Assembly: GCA_000824845.1 (NCBI GenBank)
Contig: CCNC01000068.1
Coordinates: 144,753-208,752 of the forward strand
Reading direction: 5' to 3'
DNA: 64,000 bases
Source: Mesorhizobium sp. ORS 3359
Lineage (GTDB): Bacteria; Pseudomonadota; Alphaproteobacteria; Rhizobiales; Rhizobiaceae
Below, in pieces: positions 8,816-17,330 of the stretch. Numbering within the stretch: the stretch's first letter is position 1; each line of letters starts with the position of its first letter. The notes beneath the pieces are model-generated. The model was not told where the DNA came from, did not search any database, and saw only the letters and a list, made by a program, of their open reading frames with translations. The position numbers were made by a program, and so were the translations under genes.

Positions 8816-9584
8816 GCTCCAATATACCGAACGCATGTTGCGTGACATGCTTGCCGAGGCCGAGGCGGCGGAAAGGGCCGAGGCCGACGCGGCAAGATCC
8901 GCCAAGGACAAGGCCGCGCATGCCAAGACACAGAAGACAGCGGCTCTACTGACCAGAGCCGACAGGCCGCATCCGCCGCGGACATCCGCCGCCGGGACCG
9001 CCGATGCCGCGCAGGCCAGCCGCGATTCCGTGCTCGACGGGCTTTTTCCCCGCACCGAGTGGCCGGAGCCGCCGAAAGCCCAGTTCCCGCGACTGGCCGA
9101 CAGGAGCGCCGACCGCCGCAGCGATTTCGTCATCGCCGCGCTCGGCATCACGCTCGGCCTCATCTGCGCGTTGTTCCCCTGGTACATCTTCTTCAACCAG
9201 GAGCAGTTCGGCGTCCAGACCATCAAGTTCGGCGGCAGCGGCAGCAATTCCGGACGCGAGGGCGGTGGCGTTGTGGCTCAACGCAGCGGACCGCTGACGG
9301 CCAAGGACATTCCCAATTCCGATATCGACCTGTTTGCGACCGGAACGGTGCAGGATGACCCCGCCCCGCCGCCCACCGACCAGCCCTTCCCGGCCGCCGC
9401 TTCCGAATTCAAGATGGTGCATGTCGCCAACGGCCGCGCCATGATCGAGGACGATACGGGTCTGTGGGTCGTTCAGCGCGGCTCCATCCTGCCGGATTCG
9501 AGCCGCGTCGCCTCGATCGAGCAGCGCGGCGGCAAGTGGGTGATCGTCACCAGCACCGACAAGGTGATCCAGCTCTCGAAGTAA
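8796..9584 (+). CDS. Single-pass membrane protein of the flagellar operon, function unknown
   Basis: 262 residues. The N-terminal ~50 residues are a charged, Ala/Glu-rich probable coiled coil (RMLRDMLAEAEAAERAEADA). One membrane segment lies at ~residues 110-130 (FVIAALGITLGLICALFPWYI), then a Gly/Ser-rich stretch and a C-terminal periplasmic domain ending in AMIEDDTGLWVVQRGSILPD and WVIVTSTDKVIQL, which looks like a small beta domain. The start overlaps the end of fliI by 20 nt and has AAGGGGA upstream. I do not recognise a named family; position suggests a rhizobial export or basal-body accessory. Confidence 0.75.
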   Translation: MAIKETELQYTERMLRDMLAEAEAAERAEADAARSAKDKAAHAKTQKTAALLTRADRPHPPRTSAAGTADAAQASRDSVLDGLFPRTEWPEPPKAQFPRLADRSADRRSDFVIAALGITLGLICALFPWYIFFNQEQFGVQTIKFGGSGSNSGREGGGVVAQRSGPLTAKDIPNSDIDLFATGTVQDDPAPPPTDQPFPAAASEFKMVHVANGRAMIEDDTGLWVVQRGSILPDSSRVASIEQRGGKWVIVTSTDKVIQLSK

Positions 9585-9611
9585 CCGAGCCCGGCCGTAC
9601 AGCCCATCCCC

Positions 9612-9646
9612 CGCGCAAGGTCCGCGCAAGACTGGCCGCCTAGTCT
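9612..9646 (+). promoter_or_regulatory. Flagellar promoter box for the flgB operon
   Basis: Two perfect copies of CGCGCAAG (9612-9619 and 9623-9630) spaced exactly 11 nt apart, then 10 nt and TAGTCT (9641-9646). The sequence from 9623 also reads as an imperfect inverted repeat (CGCGCAAGACT / AGTCTTGTGCG). The predicted start is ~20 nt before the flgB ATG. This is the clearest copy of the motif in the window. Confidence 0.75.
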
Positions 9647-9672
9647 TGTGCGTACTTGTCCGGGAGATTCCC

Positions 9673-10053
9673 ATGGAACCCGTAAATCTTTTCGACCTTG
9701 CCACGCGGCAGTCGCAATGGCTGGCCGTGCGCCAGTCGGCGATTGCCTCCAACATCGCCAATGCCAACACGCCGGGCTATACGGCCAATGATGTCGAGCC
9801 GTTCGAAAAGCTCCTCGACCGCACCGCGGTGACGCTGACCGCCACGCAGGCAGGCCATCTTGGCGCCGAAACCACCAATGCCGGTTTCAACGTCAAGCCG
9901 GAGGATCCTGACGGCGCGATCATGCCGTCGAAGAACACCGTCGTTCTCGAGCAGGAGCTGATGAAGGCCGGCGAGGTTCGCCGCTCCTTCGAGCTCAACA
10001 CGGCGATCGTCAAGGCCTTCCATTCAATGATGACGATGGTGGTGAAGAGCTGA
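9673..10053 (+). CDS. flgB: Flagellar proximal rod protein FlgB
   Basis: 126 residues from the ATG at 9673, which has GGGAG 7 nt upstream. An in-frame ATG at 9646 overlaps the promoter -10 hexamer and is rejected. FlgB is the rod subunit nearest the MS ring. The N-terminal signature is [20 protein letters not shown] and the C-terminus ends in the helical [18 protein letters not shown] segment. It begins the ten-gene flgB-fliP unit and is followed after 2 nt by flgC. Confidence 0.95.
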   Translation: MEPVNLFDLATRQSQWLAVRQSAIASNIANANTPGYTANDVEPFEKLLDRTAVTLTATQAGHLGAETTNAGFNVKPEDPDGAIMPSKNTVVLEQELMKAGEVRRSFELNTAIVKAFHSMMTMVVKS

Positions 10054-10055
10054 CC

Positions 10056-10472
10056 ATGGACGCCCTCACCGCAGCCCTCAAAGTCGCGGCCTCAGGTCTT
10101 GGTGCCCAGTCGGAGCGCCTGCGCGTGGTCTCGGAAAACCTTGCCAACGCCCAGTCGACCGGCAGCACGCCCGGCGCCGATCCCTATCGCCGCAAGACAA
10201 TCACCTTTCAGTCCGAGGTCGACCGCGCAACCGGCGGCTCGCTGGTGGAAGTGAGCGGCATCAATCGCGATCCCTCGGATTTTCCGATCGAATTCCAGCC
10301 TGGCAACGAAGCCGCCGACGCCAAAGGGTACGTCAAGATGCCCAACGTCAACACATTGGTCGAAATGGCCGACATGAGCGAGGCGAACCGCTCCTATGAA
10401 GCCAACCTGCAGGTCATCAAGCAGGCTCGCGATCTGATTTCCATGACCATCGACCTGATGAGGAACCAGTAA
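10056..10472 (+). CDS. flgC: Flagellar proximal rod protein FlgC
   Basis: 138 residues. A rod subunit with the N-terminal motif [20 protein letters not shown] and the C-terminal [20 protein letters not shown], which is diagnostic for FlgC. Length is normal. It lies 2 nt after flgB and shares one base with the fliE start codon (TAATG), implying translational coupling. Confidence 0.97.
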   Translation: MDALTAALKVAASGLGAQSERLRVVSENLANAQSTGSTPGADPYRRKTITFQSEVDRATGGSLVEVSGINRDPSDFPIEFQPGNEAADAKGYVKMPNVNTLVEMADMSEANRSYEANLQVIKQARDLISMTIDLMRNQ

Positions 10473-10801
10473 TGATCGGCGGTATCGGGGCAATACAATT
10501 CAAGACGGCGGTTGACGGCGCGGAGTCCGCGTCACCAAACCTCTTGCAAGGCGGCGTCGGAACGCAGACCAGCGAAAGCATTGGCAGCAGCTTCGCCGAC
10601 GTCCTCAGCCAGGCCGCGACGAAGACCGTCAACACGCTGCAGGGTGCCGAGCAGATGTCGATACAGGCGCTCAAGGGCGACGCCGACACCCGTCAGGTTG
10701 TCGATGCGGTGTTGAGCGCCCAGCAGGCGCTGCAGACGACCATCGCCATCCGCGACAAGGTCGTCTCGGCCTACCTCGAAATCAGTCGCATGAGTATCTA
10801 G
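10472..10801 (+). CDS. fliE: Flagellar hook-basal body protein FliE
   Basis: 109 residues. FliE links the MS ring to the rod and is among the first export substrates. The C-terminal half contains [20 protein letters not shown] and [20 protein letters not shown], typical of FliE, and ends in a helix around ISRMSI. It overlaps the flgC stop by 1 nt. Confidence 0.94.
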   Translation: MIGGIGAIQFKTAVDGAESASPNLLQGGVGTQTSESIGSSFADVLSQAATKTVNTLQGAEQMSIQALKGDADTRQVVDAVLSAQQALQTTIAIRDKVVSAYLEISRMSI

Positions 10802-10811
10802 GAACCGCGTC

Positions 10812-11600
10812 ATGAAAGCCCTTTCCATAGCTGCCACCGGCATGAATGCCCAGCAGACCAACCTGGAAGTCATCGCCAACAACATCGCCAACATCAACAC
10901 CACCGGCTACAAGCGGGCGCGGGCCGAATTCTCCGACCTGCTCTACCAGGTCGACCGCACGCAAGGCGTGCCCAACCGTTCCAACACCTCGCTGGTGCCG
11001 GAAGGCGTTTCGATCGGTCTTGGCGTCAAGACGACCGCCGTGCGCAACGTCCACACCCAGGGCGAACTCGCCAGCACCGGCAACAGCTTCGACCTGGCGT
11101 TGACCGGCAGGGGCTGGTTCCAGATCGAGGGCGCCGACGGCGGCACGCTCTACAGCCGCGCCGGCGCCTTCAACACCAACGCCACCGGCCAGCTCGTGAC
11201 GGTGGACGGCGCCAACGTCATCCCGGCCATCACCGTGCCGACCGACGCCGTCGAGGTGATCGTCAACAAGACCGGCCAGGTCTTTGCCCGTCTCCAGGGG
11301 CAGACCGATCTCCAGCTGCTCGGCCAGCTTCAGATCGCCAATTTCGCCAACGAGGCGGGCCTGGCCCCGCTCGGCGACAACCTCTTCCAGGAAACGGCTG
11401 CCTCGGGCCCGGCAAATGTCGGCGTGCCGGGCGACCCCGGCTTCGCCACGATCCAGCAGGGTTATCTGGAATCTTCCAACGTCGATCCGGTGAAGGAAAT
11501 CACCGAGCTGATCTCGGCGCAGCGCGCCTATGAAATGAACTCCAAGGTGATCCAGGCCGCCGACGACATGGCCTCGGTGGTTTCCAAGAACATCAGGTAA
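10812..11600 (+). CDS. flgG: Flagellar distal rod protein FlgG
   Basis: 262 residues, the exact usual FlgG length. The N-terminus has [20 protein letters not shown] followed by [15 protein letters not shown], and the C-terminus has [20 protein letters not shown] and [16 protein letters not shown]. These are the classic FlgG motifs. The distal rod passes through the P and L rings formed by FlgI and FlgH encoded downstream. flgA follows after 6 nt. Confidence 0.98.
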   Translation: MKALSIAATGMNAQQTNLEVIANNIANINTTGYKRARAEFSDLLYQVDRTQGVPNRSNTSLVPEGVSIGLGVKTTAVRNVHTQGELASTGNSFDLALTGRGWFQIEGADGGTLYSRAGAFNTNATGQLVTVDGANVIPAITVPTDAVEVIVNKTGQVFARLQGQTDLQLLGQLQIANFANEAGLAPLGDNLFQETAASGPANVGVPGDPGFATIQQGYLESSNVDPVKEITELISAQRAYEMNSKVIQAADDMASVVSKNIR

Positions 11601-11606
11601 CGGACG

Positions 11607-12128
11607 ATGGCCGGGCCGATCTCTTTCGCACTCCGACGCGCCATGCTGGCCACCGTCCTGGTGGCCGCCGGCACGCCGGCTTTCGCGCAGGACACCACCG
11701 GCCAGTCGGCGAACCAGATCGTTGCCGGCCAGGCGGTCGGCGAGGCCGTGCTGATCCCCAACCGGGTCATCTATCCCGGTGAGACAATCGAATCCGCCTC
11801 GCTCAAGCAGGTGACGCTCATACCCGGCAAGCATAAGCCGGACGGCATGGCGACGCGCTCCGAGGAGCTTCAGGGCAAGGTCGCCAAGCGGACGCTATTG
11901 CCCGGCCGCTACATCCCGGTCACCGCTATCCGCGACGCCTGGCTGGTCGAACAGGGCGCTTCCGTGCAGGTCTATTTCACCGCCGGCGCGCTGACCATTT
12001 CGGCGGCCTGCGTCACGCTGCAGCCAGGCGCGGCCGGCGACCAGATCAAGATCCGCAACATCGACAGCGGCAAGATCATCTCCGGCACGGTGATGGCCGA
12101 CGGCACCATCAAGGTCGGCGCTTCGTGA
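11607..12128 (+). CDS. flgA: P-ring assembly chaperone FlgA
   Basis: 173 residues with an N-terminal signal peptide (RAMLATVLVAAGTPAFA, cleavage after AFA). FlgA is the periplasmic chaperone for FlgI polymerisation. The C-terminal SAF-like region contains LLPGRYIPVTAIRDAWLVEQ and a closing GDQIKIRNIDSGKIISGTVM, typical of FlgA. Its stop codon overlaps the flgI start (TGATG). Confidence 0.94.
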   Translation: MAGPISFALRRAMLATVLVAAGTPAFAQDTTGQSANQIVAGQAVGEAVLIPNRVIYPGETIESASLKQVTLIPGKHKPDGMATRSEELQGKVAKRTLLPGRYIPVTAIRDAWLVEQGASVQVYFTAGALTISAACVTLQPGAAGDQIKIRNIDSGKIISGTVMADGTIKVGAS

Positions 12129-13366
12129 TGCGCGCCTTTGTCCTTCTGCTCGCGGCGGCCATCGGTATTCAGCCGGCTTTGGCGGATGGGCTGACGCCCA
12201 AGGCAAAACGCGAGCTCGCGCAGAAGAACGGCGGCGTCTACAACGATCCGGAATACGATCCGGCGACGACCCAGCGCATGTTCCGCGTTTCCACCGGACC
12301 AAGCACGCTGCCGCCCGGCCAGGTGGCCGCGCGCATCAAGGACATTGCTCAGTTGCAGAGCGCGCGCGACAACCAGCTCGTCGGCTACGGCCTGGTCATC
12401 GGCCTTGCCGGCACCGGGGACAGCCTGCGCAACTCGCCCTTCACCGAGCAGTCGATCCGCGCCATGCTGGAGAATCTCGGCATCGCCACCGAAGGCGGCA
12501 GCGCGCGCGCCAAGAACGTGGCCGCCGTCATCGTCACCGCCAACATGCCGCCCTTCGTTCAGTCGGGCGCCCGCATCGACATCGACGTCTCCTCGATGGG
12601 CGACGCGACCTCGCTCGCCGGCGGCACGCTGGTGATGACGCCGCTGAAGGCGGCCGATGGCGAGATCTATGCCGTCGGGCAAGGCTCGGTGATTGTCGGC
12701 GGCTTCACCGCCAAGGGTCAGGCCGAGGAACTCACGCAGGGCGTGCCGACCGCCGGCCGCGTGCCCAACGGCGCCATCGTCGAGCGCGCCGTGCCGGCCG
12801 AGTTCGACGACCAGGGCGTCTTGACACTGCAATTGCGCAATCCCGATTTCTCGACCGCCATCCGCATCGCCGATGCCGTCAACGACTACACCTCGCAGCG
12901 CTTCGGCATGCGGGTCGCCGCCGAGCGCGATGCCCGCACCGTGCAGATCAGGCGGCCGAAGAACGTCTCCGCCGCGCGCTTCTATGCCGAGATCGAGAAC
13001 CTCGTCGTCGAGTCGGATTCCCCTGCCCGCGTCGTCATCGATGAGCGCACCGGAACCATCGTCATCGGCAACAATGTCAGGATCTCGCGCGTGGCGATCA
13101 GCCACGGCACGCTTACCGTACGCATCACCGAAGCGCCACGGGTCGTCCAGCCTGAACCCTTCTCCAGGGGTGAGACCGCGGTGGAACCGTCCACGGCCAT
13201 CGATGCGAGCCGGCCCAACGCCCGCGTCGCCGTGCTCGATGGCCCCGATCTCGAAACGCTTGTCTCCGGCCTCAATCGCCTCGGCGTGAAGCCGGACGGC
13301 ATCATCGCCATCCTGCAAGGCATCAAATCTGCCGGCGCCCTGCAGGCCGACCTGGTTCTCCAATAG
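12128..13366 (+). CDS. flgI: Flagellar P-ring protein FlgI
   Basis: 412 residues from ATG 12128; a GTG 3 nt upstream is also possible. The signal peptide is LLLAAAIGIQPALA. FlgI forms the P ring in the peptidoglycan layer. The signature ARIKDIAQLQSARDNQLVGY followed by GLVIGLAGTGDSLRNSPFTE is diagnostic. The mature N-terminus carries an extra ~45-residue segment before ARIKDIAQ, which makes the protein somewhat longer than the ~370 residues usual for the family. It overlaps flgA by 1 nt. Confidence 0.97.
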   Translation: MRAFVLLLAAAIGIQPALADGLTPKAKRELAQKNGGVYNDPEYDPATTQRMFRVSTGPSTLPPGQVAARIKDIAQLQSARDNQLVGYGLVIGLAGTGDSLRNSPFTEQSIRAMLENLGIATEGGSARAKNVAAVIVTANMPPFVQSGARIDIDVSSMGDATSLAGGTLVMTPLKAADGEIYAVGQGSVIVGGFTAKGQAEELTQGVPTAGRVPNGAIVERAVPAEFDDQGVLTLQLRNPDFSTAIRIADAVNDYTSQRFGMRVAAERDARTVQIRRPKNVSAARFYAEIENLVVESDSPARVVIDERTGTIVIGNNVRISRVAISHGTLTVRITEAPRVVQPEPFSRGETAVEPSTAIDASRPNARVAVLDGPDLETLVSGLNRLGVKPDGIIAILQGIKSAGALQADLVLQ

Positions 13367-13374
13367 GCACGCCG

Positions 13375-13995
13375 ATGATCGCGCTCCTCTCCTCGACACT
13401 GCATCGCCGCCCAAGACTTCACCCCATGACCGGCCTCCTCGCCATTGGCGCGATCGTCGCGTTGGCGGGCGGCGCGGTCCGCGCGGATGAAGTGCGCCAG
13501 GTATTGCCCGGCGGTCAGGCGCCGGCTCAGCCGGCCCAGCTCGCGCGCGAGACGCCATTGATCCAGCCAACTGGGCCTGCGGTCGGGAAAGCGCCTGACG
13601 AAAGCGAGGTCCAGCGCTTCTGCTCCAACATCGCGGATGCCGCGCGCGACCGCCGCTACGCCCTGCAGGCGGAAGAGCTGAAGCAGCTGCAGGCCGGCAT
13701 CGACGAGCGCATGAAAGCGCTGGAGGCGAAGAAAGCCGAATATGAAGAGTGGCTGAAGCGCCGCGAAGTGTTCCTGGCGCGCGCCGAGGACGGCGTCGTC
13801 AAGATCTATGCCGGCATGAAGCCGGACGCCGCCGCCGAGCGGCTGGCGATGGTCAACGCCGAGCTCGCGGCGGCCATCCTGATGAAGCTCGATTCGCGCA
13901 AGGCCGGCGTCATCCTGAATGAAATGGACCAGAAGGCGGCGGCGACGCTCACCGGCATCATGGCCAGCGCGGCGCGAAGGGTTGATCCGTCATGA
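13375..13995 (+). CDS. motE: Periplasmic motility chaperone MotE
   Basis: 206 residues. In S. meliloti, MotE is a periplasmic chaperone that stabilises MotC, and motE lies between flgI and flgH exactly as here. It has an N-terminal export signal (LLAIGAIVALAGGAVRA) after a basic stretch, a charged coiled coil around residues 90-140 (ELKQLQAGIDERMKALEAKK), and a C-terminal MgtE-N-like helical domain (NAELAAAILMKLDSRKAGVI). The start could instead be the ATG at 13426, giving a more normal signal peptide. The stop overlaps flgH by 4 nt (ATGA). Confidence 0.88.
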   Translation: MIALLSSTLHRRPRLHPMTGLLAIGAIVALAGGAVRADEVRQVLPGGQAPAQPAQLARETPLIQPTGPAVGKAPDESEVQRFCSNIADAARDRRYALQAEELKQLQAGIDERMKALEAKKAEYEEWLKRREVFLARAEDGVVKIYAGMKPDAAAERLAMVNAELAAAILMKLDSRKAGVILNEMDQKAAATLTGIMASAARRVDPS

Positions 13996-14690
13996 AGTTG
14001 AAGTTCTTTGTCCTCGTCGCGGTTGCGGGGTTGTCCGGCTGCGGCACCAATTTCAAGGAGATCGGCCGGGAGCCTGTTATGTCACCCGTCGGTTCCGGCA
14101 TCGGTGCCTCCGGCCCTTACAGCTATCCCGAGCCGCCTGCCTCGCGGCCGAAGAAATTTTCGCTGTGGGACGACCGCCAGAGCCGGCTCTTCACCGATCC
14201 GCGCGCCTTGCGCGCCGGCGATATCCTGACCGTCAACATCAAGCTCAACGACAGGGCCAATTTCAAGAACCAGAACGATCGCAGCCGCACCGCCGCGCGC
14301 AAGCTCGGCTATGACGTCACGCTCGGATGGGACGGCAAGAGCACCAGCGGCAAGGGCGACGCTGGTTTGAGCTCCAGCACGGAGACCAATGCCGACGGCG
14401 AGATCAAGCGCTCGGAAGACATCGAGCTCAACGTCGCCGCCGTCGTGACGGAGGTACTGCCCAACGGCAATCTGATGATCAGGGGCTCGCAGGAGGTCCG
14501 CGTCAACTACGAGCTGCGGGTCCTCACCATCGCCGGCATGGTTCGTCCATCCGACATCGGCGCGGAGAACACCATACCCTACGAGCGCATCGCGGAAGCG
14601 CGCATCTCCTATGGCGGCCGCGGCCGTGTGAGCGAGGTCCAGCAGCCAGCCTATGGCCAGCAGGTCCTCGACCAGGTTCTTCCTTTCTAG
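13992..14690 (+). CDS. flgH: Flagellar L-ring lipoprotein FlgH
   Basis: 232 residues. The lipoprotein signal ends in LSGC with the lipidated Cys at residue 17. FlgH forms the L ring in the outer membrane. Typical motifs are SLWDDRQSRLFTDPRALRAG with DILTVNIKLNDRANFKN, then LPNGNLMIRGSQEVRVNYEL and VRPSDIGAENTIPYERIAEA. The start overlaps motE by 4 nt. Confidence 0.98.
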   Translation: MKLKFFVLVAVAGLSGCGTNFKEIGREPVMSPVGSGIGASGPYSYPEPPASRPKKFSLWDDRQSRLFTDPRALRAGDILTVNIKLNDRANFKNQNDRSRTAARKLGYDVTLGWDGKSTSGKGDAGLSSSTETNADGEIKRSEDIELNVAAVVTEVLPNGNLMIRGSQEVRVNYELRVLTIAGMVRPSDIGAENTIPYERIAEARISYGGRGRVSEVQQPAYGQQVLDQVLPF

Positions 14691-14708
14691 GGCCAGGAGA
14701 ACGCTGCC

Positions 14709-15203
14709 ATGGCCAATGTCGAGCAGGTCCAGCCCAAGAAGGGACCTTCCCTGGTGATCCAGCTCGCCATCCTGCTGGTCATGACAGGCGCGGCCATCGG
14801 CATGGGCTGGGTTTCCGGCGGCTATCTCAAGCAAGGCGAAACGCCGGCGCCGGTGCCTGCGGCGCCGGAGAACGCCGGCGCCGCGGAAAAACCCGCCGAG
14901 GGCGGCAAGGCTGCCGCCGGGCCAACGCTGGTGCAACTGGCGCCGATCACTACCAATCTCGCCTCGCCCTCGGACGTCTGGATCCGGCTGGAGGCATCGG
15001 TGCTCTATGACGCACCGCAGCTGCCGGAAGTGACGGAGCAGATCCACCAGGATCTGCTCGCCTTCGTGCGCACGATCAAGCTGCATCAGATCGAAGGCGC
15101 CAGCGGCTACCAGCATCTAAAGGCCGATCTCGAGGAGCGCGCGGCGCTGCGCAGCAGCGGCCATGTCAAACAGGTTCTCGTCAGGACGATGCTGCTCGAA
15201 TGA
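14709..15203 (+). CDS. fliL: Flagellar basal-body protein FliL
   Basis: 164 residues with one N-terminal membrane segment at ~residues 17-42 (LVIQLAILLVMTGAAIGMGW), an Ala/Pro-rich linker, and a periplasmic domain from ~residue 75. FliL rings surround the stator in other bacteria and stabilise it. The C-terminal LRSSGHVKQVLVRTMLLE follows the family pattern. The stop overlaps fliP by 4 nt. Confidence 0.92.
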   Translation: MANVEQVQPKKGPSLVIQLAILLVMTGAAIGMGWVSGGYLKQGETPAPVPAAPENAGAAEKPAEGGKAAAGPTLVQLAPITTNLASPSDVWIRLEASVLYDAPQLPEVTEQIHQDLLAFVRTIKLHQIEGASGYQHLKADLEERAALRSSGHVKQVLVRTMLLE

Positions 15204-15931
15204 GAAAGTTCCTCATAACCACGGCGCTTATCGTCGTCACCACCTCCGTCGCCGCGGCCCAGCAGCTCGATCTCGGCGGCATCGGCAAGGCCGACGGCAC
15301 GACCGTTGGCTACCTGATCCAGATGTTCGGCCTGCTGACCGTGCTTTCGGTGGCGCCGGGCCTGCTCATCATGGTGACGAGCTTCACCCGCTTCGTCATC
15401 GCCTTCTCGATCCTGCGCGCCGGCATCGGCCTGCAGTCGACGCCGGCAAACCTGATCCTGATCTCGCTGTCGCTGTTCATGACCTTCTATGTCATGGCGC
15501 CGACCTTCGACCAGGCCTGGAACACCGGCGTGAAGCCGCTGATGGACAACCAGATCACGCAAGGCGAGGCGTTCGAGAAGATTTCCGGTCCGTTCCGCGA
15601 TTTCATGCTGCACAATGTGCGCGACAAGGACTTCGACCTTTTCGCCGACCTCGCCCGCGAGCGCGGCCAGACTGTCTCGCGCGACACGGTCGATCTGCGT
15701 ATCCTGGTGCCGGCCTTCATGATCTCGGAAATCCGGCGCGGCTTCGAGATCGGCTTTCTCATTGTGCTTCCCTTCCTCGTCATCGACCTCATCGTCGCCA
15801 CCGTCACCATGGCCATGGGCATGATGATGCTGCCGCCGACGGTGGTGTCGCTGCCGTTCAAGATTCTGTTCTTCGTGCTGATCGACGGCTGGAACCTTCT
15901 CGTCGGCAGCCTGGTGCGATCCTTCACCTGA
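15200..15931 (+). CDS. fliP: Flagellar export gate protein FliP
   Basis: 243 residues with a cleaved signal peptide (FLITTALIVVTTSVAAA) and four membrane segments, normal for FliP. Diagnostic motifs are TSFTRFVIAFSILRAGIGLQ with STPANLILISLSLFMTFYVM, then ILVPAFMISEIRRGFEIGFL and a final region MGMMMLPPTVVSLPFKILFF. FliP is a pentameric subunit of the export gate. It is the last gene of the flgB unit; 222 nt separate it from the first flagellin. Confidence 0.98.
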   Translation: MRKFLITTALIVVTTSVAAAQQLDLGGIGKADGTTVGYLIQMFGLLTVLSVAPGLLIMVTSFTRFVIAFSILRAGIGLQSTPANLILISLSLFMTFYVMAPTFDQAWNTGVKPLMDNQITQGEAFEKISGPFRDFMLHNVRDKDFDLFADLARERGQTVSRDTVDLRILVPAFMISEIRRGFEIGFLIVLPFLVIDLIVATVTMAMGMMMLPPTVVSLPFKILFFVLIDGWNLLVGSLVRSFT

Positions 15932-15968
15932 CGATGCCGGGGCGGGTGTCGAAATGCCGTCTCCGCTC

Positions 15969-15992
15969 CGCACAAATTTTGCGCGATATATT
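15969..15992 (+). promoter_or_regulatory. Flagellar promoter box for the first flagellin gene
   Basis: CGCACAAA (15969-15976), 10 nt, then TATATT (15987-15992). It differs from the other copies by A instead of G at the last box position and has the best -10 match. It lies 161 nt before the flagellin ATG, giving a leader of roughly 155 nt, much longer than in the non-filament operons. Confidence 0.6.
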
Positions 15993-16097
15993 TTCGATTA
16001 ACCGTCCGATTTAGCTCTTTGGTAGGGACTGGCCCGCATAGTGCTCGCAGATGGCGGGTGATCGGGTTCACAGATCATTGGCATGATGCCGCACCGT

Positions 16098-16118
16098 CAT
16101 ACCGGACATGCCGGTATG
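16098..16118 (+). promoter_or_regulatory. Hairpin in the 5' leader of the first flagellin mRNA
   Basis: A perfect 8-bp stem CATACCGG (16098-16105) / CCGGTATG (16111-16118) with loop ACATG, followed by TC and an A7 run. It lies 35 nt upstream of the ATG. The octamer CATGCCGG in this hairpin also occurs in the second flagellin leader at 17373-17380. FlbT, encoded at 30.9 kb, is known from Caulobacter to act on a flagellin 5' untranslated region; that this hairpin is its target is inference. Confidence 0.45.
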
Positions 16119-16153
16119 TCAAAAAAATCCGTGTAAAATAGGGTACGAGTACC

Positions 16154-17149
16154 ATGGCCAGTATCATGACCAACGCCTCGGCGTTGACCGCTCTGCAGAG
16201 CTTGAACGCCACCCAGAAGAACCTCGACACCACCCAGGCCCGCATTTCGACGGGCTATCGCGTCTCGCAGGCTTCCGACAACGCCGCTTACTGGTCGATC
16301 GCCACCACGATGCGCTCCGACAACCAGGCCATGTCCACCGTTTCGGACGCTCTCGGCCTCGGCGCCTCGAAGGTCGACACGGCCTATACCGGCATGGACA
16401 GCGCGATCAACACCATCAACCAGATCCAGCAGAAGCTGACCGCTTCCTACGGCCAGACCGATGCATCGAAGGAAAAGACCCAGGTCGAAATCGCCGCTCT
16501 TCAGAACCAGTTGAAGGCCTATGCCGACGGCGCCACCTTCTCCGGCACCAACATGCTGTCGGTCAACAGCGGCGCCACCGCCACGAGCGCGGCCGACGTC
16601 AAGATCGTTTCGGCCTTCAACCGCAGCGCCACCGGCGCGGTTTCGATCTCGACGATCGACGTCAACGTGGAAAGCATCAAGCTGTATGAGGCCGGCACCG
16701 CTGCGGGCGTGTCGAAAGGTATCCTCGACGCCAACCGCCTCGGCACCGATGGCAGCGTCGTGGCCACTGCTTCGGCTCCGACGCTCGGCGCTGCCGCGGC
16801 AGCCACCGACACCTACACGGTCGCCAGCCTGAAGATCTTCTCGGGCACCACCGCTGCTAGCGACACTCAGATCCAGGCGATGATGAACGTCGTCGATGCC
16901 GCGCTCAAGTCGATGACGAACGCCGCCACCAAGCTCGGCGCTGCCAAGAGCTCGATCGATCTGCAGAAGACCTTCACCTCGAGCCTGATGGACTCCATCG
17001 ATCGCGGCGTCGGCCAGCTCGTCGATGCCGACATGAACAAGGAATCGACCCGCCTCCAGGCCCTGCAGGTTCAGCAGCAGCTCGGCGTCCAGGCGCTGTC
17101 GATCGCCAACGGCTCGTCGCAGTCGATCCTGTCGCTCTTCCGCGGCTGA
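16154..17149 (+). CDS. fla: Flagellin, first copy
   Basis: 331 residues, the short alphaproteobacterial flagellin form with conserved N- and C-terminal D0/D1 helices and a reduced variable middle. The N-terminus reads MASIMTNASALTALQSLNAT then RISTGYRVSQASDNAAYWSI; the C-terminus contains KSSIDLQKTFTSSLMDSIDR and ends QSILSLFRG. No signal peptide is present, as expected for a type III export substrate. It is transcribed alone from its own promoter with a long leader, and is followed by a terminator. Confidence 0.98.
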   Translation: MASIMTNASALTALQSLNATQKNLDTTQARISTGYRVSQASDNAAYWSIATTMRSDNQAMSTVSDALGLGASKVDTAYTGMDSAINTINQIQQKLTASYGQTDASKEKTQVEIAALQNQLKAYADGATFSGTNMLSVNSGATATSAADVKIVSAFNRSATGAVSISTIDVNVESIKLYEAGTAAGVSKGILDANRLGTDGSVVATASAPTLGAAAAATDTYTVASLKIFSGTTAASDTQIQAMMNVVDAALKSMTNAATKLGAAKSSIDLQKTFTSSLMDSIDRGVGQLVDADMNKESTRLQALQVQQQLGVQALSIANGSSQSILSLFRG

Positions 17150-17174
17150 TCATTCTATACTGACCAGGCTAAAC

Positions 17175-17203
17175 ATCGGGCCGCGCCAAAAGCGCGGCCC
17201 GAT
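17175..17203 (+). terminator. Terminator after the first flagellin gene
   Basis: A perfect 12-bp GC-rich stem (17175-17186 with 17192-17203), loop CAAAA, followed by TTGCGTTTGC. It lies 26 nt after the stop codon. Confidence 0.85.
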
Positions 17204-17260
17204 TTGCGTTTGCTCAAGGCCCGCGCAGTCCTCGTTGCTCAACTTCTCCAAAGCCTATTT

Positions 17261-17284
17261 TTAACAAGCCATTAACCATATCGC
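17261..17284 (+). promoter_or_regulatory. Flagellar promoter box for the second flagellin gene
   Basis: TTAACAAG (CAAG at 17265-17268), 10 nt, then TATCGC (17279-17284). The -10 hexamer overlaps a perfect 9-bp inverted repeat at 17272-17299. It lies 118 nt before the TTG start, giving a leader of ~110 nt. Confidence 0.6.
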
Positions 17285-17299
17285 GCTAGGTATGGTTAA
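17272..17299 (+). promoter_or_regulatory. Perfect inverted repeat over the second flagellin promoter
   Basis: TTAACCATA (17272-17280) and TATGGTTAA (17291-17299) form a perfect 9-bp repeat with a 10-nt spacer covering the -10 hexamer and the expected transcription start. The position suits an operator. No equivalent perfect repeat is seen at the first flagellin promoter, although a TTAACC occurs just downstream of its -10. Confidence 0.45.
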
Positions 17300-17330
17300 C
17301 CAATTGATACAGGTTGTCGACTCGGCCCGA

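Noticed and set aside
9646..9672. Upstream ATG adding nine residues to FlgB
   Set aside because: The ATG overlaps the -10 hexamer and has no ribosome binding site; ATG 9673 has GGGAG at 7 nt and matches the FlgB family N-terminus.
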